Shown here piece by piece: positions 58,001 through 64,000 of a stretch of 64,000 nt of DNA (within the stretch, counting starts at the first letter, position 1; the number at the start of each line of letters is the position of its first letter). The position numbers were made by a program, and so were the translations under genes. Source of the DNA: Siphlonurus alternatus (taxonomy: Eukaryota > Arthropoda > Insecta > Ephemeroptera > Siphlonuridae); assembly GCA_949825025.1 (NCBI GenBank), contig OX463780.1:41210979-41274978 (forward strand). Direction: 5' to 3'. The notes below the pieces were generated by a model that saw only the letters and a program-made list of their open reading frames with translations, had not been told where the DNA came from and did no database searches.

Positions 58001-58461
58001 GTGTGTTTTATTGTTGTTTTTTTATATTCTTCTTACAGCACTGGAATGATTTTTATAATGAAATTTTATTTTAGTTATAATTCTTTCCCTTTATTGATCA
58101 TGTAGTTTCAGATTTAAATTCATTTCCTTTTTTGGACTTTTTATTATTATTATTAATCTGCCCTTACAGCAATCTAAATAAGTTAATAATATCTCTATGT
58201 TTTAGCAAATAACAAAATTATGGCTGAATATTTTCTCTAATAACATACTATAGCAAACATGATGTAGACTATGGCACTAATTCTTCATATCATTGTTCAG
58301 GTAACCGTACTGTCTGGGAGTTTGGCTGGGCGTACGGTGTCGGCTGGGGTGCAGCTATCTTCCTGTTCGGCGGAGTTATCCTCCTTCTGTGCGACAAGGA
58401 GTCTGAGGAGATCTACTACAAGGAGAGGAAGATCGTGCATGACTCGGACTCGAGAGCCTAG
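37951..58461 (+). CDS. TMEM47: TMEM47-family four-span claudin-like protein (longest-span transcript)
   Basis: PMP22/EMP/claudin superfamily membrane protein, expected at cell junctions. Core exons: 45990-46059, 54733-54919, 56585-56734, 56797-56859, optional 57738-57788, and 58301-58461 (stop TAG). With the distal exon 37951-38078 the protein is 252 residues (269 with the cassette); starting at Met 46009 it is 203. Numbering on the 203-residue form: TM1 ~18-40, a first loop with D-W-L ... W-R-Q-G-L-F-I-H-C (the claudin W-GLW-C pattern with F for W), TM2 ~82-106, TM3 ~121-145, a short second loop, then W-E-F-G-W-A-Y-G-V-G-W-G leading into TM4 and a charged tail E-E-I-Y-Y-K-E-R-K. The TM4 region and the R-P-L-K before TM1 resemble vertebrate TMEM47 as I recall it. 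All junction phases match. Confidence 0.9.
41519..41589. repeat. (AT)n dinucleotide repeat
   Basis: About 35 uninterrupted AT units in the large TMEM47-like intron. Confidence 0.95.
43990..44195 (+). other. Candidate 5' UTR exon of the TMEM47-like gene
   Basis: An island of near-balanced base composition in AT-rich intron sequence ends at a good donor (CACAG|GTATGT, 44195). It contains a short upstream ORF from ATG 43992 stopping in the same island. It could splice to 45990 and give transcripts starting at Met 46009. The 5' border is not defined; RNA evidence is lacking. Confidence 0.35.
45990..46059 (+). CDS. TMEM47: TMEM47-like exon with the probable ancestral N-terminus
   Basis: Acceptor TTTCAG at 45989, donor AAG|GTACGT at 46059. 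Its Met (46009) gives M-A-P-T-T-T-I-E-T-V-T-I-T-R-P-L-K directly before TM1, resembling the L-T-P-L-K before TM1 of vertebrate TMEM47 as I recall it. Used as an internal exon after exon A, or as the start exon after a 5' UTR exon. Confidence 0.85.
46097..46568. mobile_element. MITE-like element with inverted termini (~470 bp)
   Basis: Left end ATCATCTTTTAAGGCTTAAC followed by CTGAGAAATTTG; the right end reads the near complement (AAATTCTCAGGTTATACCTT then AAGATGAT). Internal sequence is unrelated to the neighbouring exon. Begins about 37 bases after donor 46059 of the TMEM47-like gene. Confidence 0.65.
46649..46964. mobile_element. Foldback element (~316 bp) next to the preceding MITE
   Basis: Inverted arms open with TAATAGAGTATTGACCTCAA and close with the near complement. 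Arms of roughly 130 bases flank a GC-richer centre with two TGACGTCAC-like motifs. Separated from the preceding element by about 80 bases. Confidence 0.75.
49800..49882. repeat. Tandem duplication, period 43
   Basis: Two adjacent near-identical copies begin GCTTCATGAAGA at 49800 and 49843; they differ by one substitution and small length changes in A runs. Located in the intron upstream of exon B. Confidence 0.8.
51978..52010. repeat. (AT)n dinucleotide repeat
   Basis: AT units about 170 bases upstream of candidate exon B. Confidence 0.9.
52178..52705 (+). CDS. TMEM47: TMEM47-like candidate alternative first exon B (up to 176 residues)
   Basis: An open frame of 176 codons runs from ATG 52178 to a perfect donor AAG|GTAAGA at 52705 in phase 0, the same phase as exon 45990-46059, so it joins to 54733 as K|V-I-A-F. 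The first part is Gly/Pro/Arg-rich; the second (from Met 52372) is Gln/Asn/Ser-rich and reads like a disordered cytoplasmic tail. The product would be 362 residues (without cassette). The ORF is long for this AT-rich region, but no family match is evident. Confidence 0.5.
53109..53129 (+). CDS. TMEM47: TMEM47-like candidate alternative first exon C (7 residues)
   Basis: ATG 53109 gives M-A-N-Q-I-S-E, then GAG|GTGAGT in phase 0, which joins in frame to the TM1 exon at 54733 (193-residue product). The GC-rich stretch just upstream (about 52800-53040) could be its promoter and 5' UTR. Short, so it rests on start codon, donor strength and phase. Confidence 0.5.
53130..54732. other. Intron before the TM1 exon; GC-rich 5' part
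   Basis: The part to about 53560 is GC-rich with short overlapping frames on both strands, possibly promoter-associated; none has a good in-phase donor. The rest is AT-rich with nothing recognised. Confidence 0.4.
54920..56584. other. TMEM47-like intron, nothing recognised
   Basis: AT-rich; contains a short ATTT repeat at about 56215-56245 and a poly(A) run near 55977. No exon with usable splice borders seen. Confidence 0.5.
57738..57788 (+). CDS. TMEM47: TMEM47-like cassette exon (51 bases) in extracellular loop 2
   Basis: Bounded by CTCTAG| at 57737 and GATG|GTGCGT at 57788, exactly 51 bases, entering and leaving in phase 1. It can be inserted between 56797-56859 and 58301-58461 without changing frame, adding D-G-W-T-P-P-M-P-Q-S-S-E-E-D-A-E-D to the second extracellular loop. 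The higher G+C than the flanks and the absence of stops support coding use. Confidence 0.7.
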
Positions 58462-61400
58462 TGGGTGTGGCAGGGAACGAAGCAACCCCCACCGCACTGC
58501 CCTCCCCCACTTCCCGACGTGACGCTGTGAAGATCTGCTGCTTTATCTCGCTCACTTTAAGTGTAAGTACTTAAATATTGAGCGTAGAAGCAGCTGTTCA
58601 ACAGTGGCGTGTGCGATGGGGAGTGAGGATGAGTGGCTTAGCGACCGACTGACGCCTAACAACTACAACAACATGGAAGTGCGGTGCGCGTGCGGAGGGG
58701 CAAGGCTCGTAACCCTGCCTACTACCTTCAGATTGTTCTTCTTTATTTTTGGTTTATTATTATTATTATTATAATTTTATTATTGATATATTATTATAAA
58801 TAATAATTATTGTGGGATTGAAGAGAAAGTGAAGTTATCTGGTGAGTTTTGTTAAACAACTCTGGAGATATATCCAAAAGTAAAATGGTGAGAGTAGAGA
58901 AGGTGGTTTGTATAATAAACATTTGACAGCATTTTATAAGCTGTTCCAAACCTTCTCTCTCTTAAAATATAAGAAGACAAGCTGATTTAAAAAAAAAATA
59001 ACATATCCTGTAAATGTATGATAGCAGAATAACCATAAAATATAGCAGTTAGATGAGCTTTGAATTAATTCAGTAATGAAAGGTTAGAATGTAACACAAA
59101 CATTGTTGTTATAATTTAAAAACAAAAAAACAAAAAAAAAGAAAGAACGAAAGAAAGAAAGAATAATACTGCCCTTATGAATTGACTATAAAAAAAAAAT
59201 CACACATAATGCCTTTTACTTAAATATTGAGAGGGTAACTTTCTAGTTTAAAAAAAAAAAAAAAAAAATAAGGTCTCGGAACACGTGAGTTTTGAATCAA
59301 AACAGTAAAAAGAAAAAAATAATTGATTACATTTTTAAATAAAAAAATACTGCCATATTTTATGGTTATATAAGATTCTTTCATAGCATTGTTATAACTT
59401 TTACAATTCTGTTAAGTATAACTAATTTTTACAAAAAAAAAATAATAATAATAATGTCGTAATATTATTATTAAAAAAAATTACACAAAAAAAAATAAAA
59501 AGTAATGGTTTGAAATTTGTCGTCCAGTAGTTGCCTTGCTGTAATAAATTTAAAAAAATTGAAATGAGTCATAAAACTTATAATAACTTGGCTTCACAGA
59601 TCCACTTGTTTTTGGTAAAAAAAAAAAAGCATAGTATGGCAAAGAAATTTTGTAGATATTGTTGCTAAGTTAACTGCAAAATGTTTAGCTTTTTAACTCG
59701 ACTGATCGACTGATTCAGTAATAACACAGGAAATGTATATTAATAATTATTGCTGGCGAGTGTACAGCACGTAAGTGTAAGCAATGTCCCCCTCTTCCTT
59801 TTGTGTCTTTAACTATACAATTTCTTTTGGACACATATAACTGTCAAATCTAATATATAATATAAATACTTACAAGTCAAAACTACTCTCTCAAATTCAA
59901 ATTACAAACAAAAACTTGTATTATACACATCATTCAAAATATCCCCATTTGTAATTTTTTATAATCAGTGACTGAAAAATATTTAAAAAGGAGAAATAAT
60001 ATAATATATAAACTTGAAAATATTTAAACTTCTATAGCATCTATTATATTATGGGTTATCTTTGCATGAATAGTTTGTGTAGATATCATATTTAATTAAT
60101 TACTCTTCTAATCATACAAAAAAAAAAAGAAGAAAAAACACAGATGGTAATGTATATATAAGAAAATTATTGGCTATGGAAAAAGTATTATTGTGTCTAA
60201 TATTGAGAAAAAATAACTCTTTAGATGTATGTAAAAAAATAAATAAAAATTTTACACTATTTATTGAAATAAAAATAAAACAAAATATATATAATAATAT
60301 TGTATAGATTCACACAAAAAACACGTACAGAATGCTTTGAGCAACTTTTTTATATATTCAGGGATAATTTACTATGTATAATTATATTGTAAAATAAGGA
60401 AATTATATCCATTTATCCTTTTTTTTTATGTAAAAAAAATAAGGAGAAGAAAATTTATGATTAATTGCTTTCAAACGGAAGGTTGACAGCAATCCATCCA
60501 GCTACACTGTCACTTTCGGCAGCAATTTAGCAATGTAACAAATTGCCTTGATGCCCTAAGAGTGAGCCTCGGCATATAACGAAGTAGTAAGTCCTTTTAA
60601 CATAACAAAAATTACTGAATTCAACAGCTTTTAATTTTTAGAATCAAAAAAATTAATATAACAACAAAATAGCTTTTATTTATTGTGACTTACAATGTAC
60701 CTTGTTCAACATGTTATATTAATCAATTCATAATCATTAATCATTGCAGATCATTTTAATTTAAAGCATAGATAAGGTTCTAGTCAAATTATATGCGTCC
60801 TCTTTTTTTTAAATTTGCACGCTTGTATGCCAAATTGTTTTTTATAACTTATATGCATTGATTTTTATTTTAAAGCTTTTAAATTTTTTAAACTATACAT
60901 TTTAAATATGTTATTTACTAATGATTTTATTTTTTTCTTAATTTATATTGATTTTTTATGTAAAAAAAAACTAACAATATAATATAGGCCTATAGTTGTT
61001 TTATATAAAGTTTAGTTTAATTTAGTCAGTTTCTGCTTTACATGCTATTAATTTATTTACATTTAAAAAAAAACTGCATATCCGATGTACTGGTATCCAT
61101 ATCTTGTATAAAAAAAAGGGACCTCAATATAAATTAAAATCTTCATGTTTCCATGTATTCAAAATCAAACATCACATATCTCATGAAAAAAAAAAAATGT
61201 ATTACAAATTTAAGGACAAATTTAAAACCTTATAAAGTTGTTTGATGATTTTTAAGTTTTTTGGCCAAGTCTTATAACCTGATTGTCTTGCAAAGCTAAA
61301 TAAGAAATGCAGAAATGCTGTCCCATTTAAATGACCAATATATTCCAATATGCCCTTGAAACCCTTCTATCTGTATCGGAATGTTGTATGAACCTTGTAC

Positions 61401-61869
61401 TTCATTTTACGAGTCTTCTGTTTTTAGTAATAAACACCTTTAAAAAATCAATTTTAAGACTTATTATTTTAATATTGTATAACCCGTTAAAAATGATTGT
61501 GTACCTGCCCATAACTACAATAGGTTTATTCTCAAAAAAAAAAAATTAAATAAATATATATAATTTTCATATATTTTTATTTTCTACAAAAAATAATAGG
61601 TATATTATAATAAATTAAGACATGTCAATTTATCAAAATAATTGGAATTAAACCAACTATATCTGAGTCTTAAAAACTAAAATATAAAATAAATTAAAAC
61701 ATACATTCAAAAGCAGATATTTAAATTTATATGCATATCAATATCAAAATAAATTTTAAATTCACATATTTTGAACTATATACAAATCAAGAAGTAAAGT
61801 TTAATAAACAAAACTTTCAAAGGAACTTGGAGAATACTGTTTGTGGCAACAAAATGATAAATTTGTAAT
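58462..61869. other. TMEM47-like 3' UTR and intergenic stretch before Tdc
   Basis: A GC-richer piece to about 58735 is probably 3' UTR. AATAAA at 58914-58919 is a candidate poly(A) signal, and more follow in the AT-rich sequence (for example near 59541). Beyond that I see no coding exon, only A/T runs. The Tdc 3' UTR occupies the right edge. Confidence 0.4.
61576..61581 (-). terminator. Tdc: Candidate poly(A) signal of Tdc
   Basis: AATAAA on the minus strand about 290 bases after the stop codon, in AT-rich sequence. Position is plausible, but such hexamers are common here. Confidence 0.35.
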
Positions 61870-63803
61870 TTAAACTCCCTTGACCACCTTTGATTCTTCT
61901 TGTATGCAACAATTTGGTCCAAAAAATACATTTTCTTTGACTTCCTGCTGGTTCTCGTCGAGAACGATGATTGGTGAGACTCCGTCGTAAAGACTGGTGC
62001 GCGACTGTGAGCGCTGGAACACGTCTCGTGACACGCTGCGGGTGAAGCTGAAGCGCTGAGAGAGGCGCTTGTGGCGAGGACTCTCCTCCACCTTGGGCTC
62101 CTTGGGAGTCTGGATCTTGTAAGAGTCGAGAAGGTCGGACGCCATCTCGGTAATCACCTCCCACGCATGTTCTGTAATAAAACATGATATTTTTTAGCTA
62201 CAGTGCTTTTAAAGTTAAGTTGCAGGAATGAACTTTTTATTAATTGTCTTGTATTTTATGTAAATAAAGATAAAACAAATAATATTATGATATGTACATG
62301 AAATTATCTGAAGTGTATAATTATATTAAATTACCAATACAATTTTAAAATATTTAATTAATTTAATTTTATATTAATTTTATTTCATTATTTTAATTGT
62401 TATAATTAATTTGATCTTATTATATTTAATTTTCAACAATTCCTATATTATTGGTTCTATGAAAAAAAATGGAGTATCAAATATATATTATCCTTACCAA
62501 TATCAGCATCAGTTGAATTCTCAGCCACAACACAGAATCTGATGATATATTTTCCTTTTACTACTGAGGGAATCATGTGCAGCTTTCCAGATCCATTGAT
62601 ATTTGCTAGAAGCTCTTGATTCATCTTGTCAGACCCCATGAGTCTAAAGCATACAAGTCCCATCTTCACATCATTGAGAACTTCAAATCTATCGTCCTTC
62701 AATGCATGTGACTCAAATAATTTAGCTAGTCGACAATGCTCTCTGATGTAATTTTGTAGTCCTTCAAGTCCATAAGTTCTCATGACGAACCAAAGCTTGA
62801 GGGCGCGGAAACGTCTGCTAAGAGGAATACCCCAATGTCTGTAGTCGATGGACTGGTCAGAGTGGGAATGCTGCAGATAGATAGGGTCCACGATCATTGC
62901 GTTGGTGAGCTTGTAACGGTCCTGCACCCACATGCAAGAGATGTCAAAGTTGGTCAGCAACCACTTGTTCGGGTTGGTGTTGAAGGATGAGGCGTGATGG
63001 ATGCCCTTGTGCAGATATTGGAACTCTGGGCAGATGAAGGCGTTTCCCGCGTATGCTCCGTCCACGTGCATCCAAACGTCGAGGTCTGCGCACAGAGGTC
63101 CAATCTCGGCAATGTTATCGAACGAGCAACAAGACGTTGTTCCAAGCGTGGTGGACACGAAGAATGGAACAAGCCCCTGCTCTCTGTCCCGCTGCATTGC
63201 CTGTAATGATAAAAACGAAACTGTAAGACACTCACTCTCGCAATATATAAATATTATAGCAAATATATCACCATATATAATATATAGTATAATACAAAGT
63301 GATAAGTTTGTATAAAAATAAGCGACACAATATTTCTTATAGAAATAAATTAATTTTATTTTTATGTAATAATGATTTAATTAATACATATATTAATCAA
63401 ATAAAATAAATCAGCCTTTCAACAACAACAACGAAAAATATCATATAATTCAATATAATTCTTAATAGACGAGTCTGATATGCATGACTCTTATAAACAA
63501 AAGGTTATATCATTCACTGTCTTGTACATCCGAATTTGTTCGAAATAAATTATTATTATTATTCACCTCCTTGACGGTATCTCCACGCAGACTGCAATGG
63601 TCATCAGGATCGAGAATGCGCAGCTTGACGAGGGCGATCAAGGCGGCCTTCTCGACACACGAGTGCGCCTCTCGGGAACAGTAGGCGACGAGGCGCGACA
63701 AGATCACGCCATCCTCCACCTCGGGGTCGTGCTGCTTGATGCGTGCGATGGCCTGCGACCGCGCGGCCAGCATGCTCACTAAGATACACTCGCTCGCTGA
63801 GGA
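61870..63803 (-). CDS. Tdc: Tyrosine decarboxylase (C-terminal 413 residues; 5' part outside window)
   Basis: PLP-dependent group II decarboxylase turning tyrosine into tyramine, the precursor of octopamine. Exons on the minus strand: 63803-63567, 63200-62498 and 62171-61870, with matching phases. Visible active-site features: A-H-S in the first exon (the His stacking on PLP), H-V-D-G-A-Y-A-G with the Asp that contacts the pyridine nitrogen, and the Schiff-base Lys in N-P-N-K-W. The Y-R-H-W-G-I-P-L-S-R-R-F-R-A-L-K-L-W-F stretch and N-P-N-K favour Tdc over DOPA or histidine decarboxylase. H-V-D-G-A replaces the common H-V-D-A-A. A basic Ser/Arg-rich tail (R-F-S-F-T-R-S-V-S-R) extends about 75 residues past the fold and may be phosphorylated (inference). 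Tdc1 versus Tdc2 type cannot be told. Confidence 0.88.
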
Positions 63804-64000
63804 CTGGAGAACACAAAGTTCGGTTAATATATGAACGTACTCGCATATTTTAATTATATTGAGAGCTTGATACATGACACATGTAGAATTTAAAGCAAAG
63901 AAAATTCTTAATATATATATAATAATATATCTGGGTTAAATCGATCATTTCATTAAAATTATAATTACTGAAACAGATAATAAATTATTAACCTTAATTC

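Noticed and set aside
61331..61549. 72-codon frame between TMEM47-like and Tdc
   Set aside because: Hydrophobic Leu/Ile/Phe translation of AT-rich sequence ending in a Lys run; no splice sites or family features.

Overview
The window is animal nuclear DNA. It is AT-rich, its genes have many short introns with GT-AG borders, and there are long simple repeats and small foldback transposons. The gene content (a hemocytin/hemolectin-type giant clotting protein, an insect-type tyrosine decarboxylase and a TMEM47-family claudin-like protein) points to an arthropod, most likely an insect. The species cannot be read from the sequence.

Layout. (1) 309-32825, + strand: 83 coding exons of one hemocytin-like gene whose 5' end lies before the window. 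I assembled the exons from splice borders and reading phase; they encode about 4,600 residues. The order is CCP/EGF-like modules, three vWD-C8-TIL units, six Mucin2-WxxW domains mixed with a discoidin domain, a chitin-binding domain, Thr-rich linkers and a TIL/VWC segment, two more discoidin domains, a VWC/TIL-like segment and LDL-A, two further vWD-C8-TIL units, a VWC-rich tail and a C-terminal cystine knot. One discoidin exon is a base short. (2) 37414-33359, - strand: a complete six-exon DNAJC1-type ER J-protein, tail-to-tail with hemocytin. (3) 37951-58461, + strand: a TMEM47-family four-membrane-span gene, head-to-head with DNAJC1, with at least three and probably four alternative first coding exons spread over 15 kb and a 51-base in-frame cassette exon in its second extracellular loop. 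(4) 63803-61870, - strand: the three last coding exons of a tyrosine decarboxylase (Tdc), whose 5' part lies beyond the window.

Mobile DNA is mostly in introns. There is a 1.7-kb non-autonomous hAT-like element with an 8-base target duplication, a 647-base palindromic element flanked by TTAA, four other foldback/MITE-like elements (two nearly adjacent in one TMEM47 intron), and the 5'-truncated end of a non-LTR retrotransposon.

The four genes do not form a pathway. Hemocytin acts in hemolymph clotting and hemocyte adhesion, DNAJC1 in ER protein folding, TMEM47 at cell junctions and Tdc in tyramine/octopamine synthesis. The observations most worth following up are the isoform structure of the TMEM47 gene, the apparent frameshift in hemocytin, and the foldback elements.
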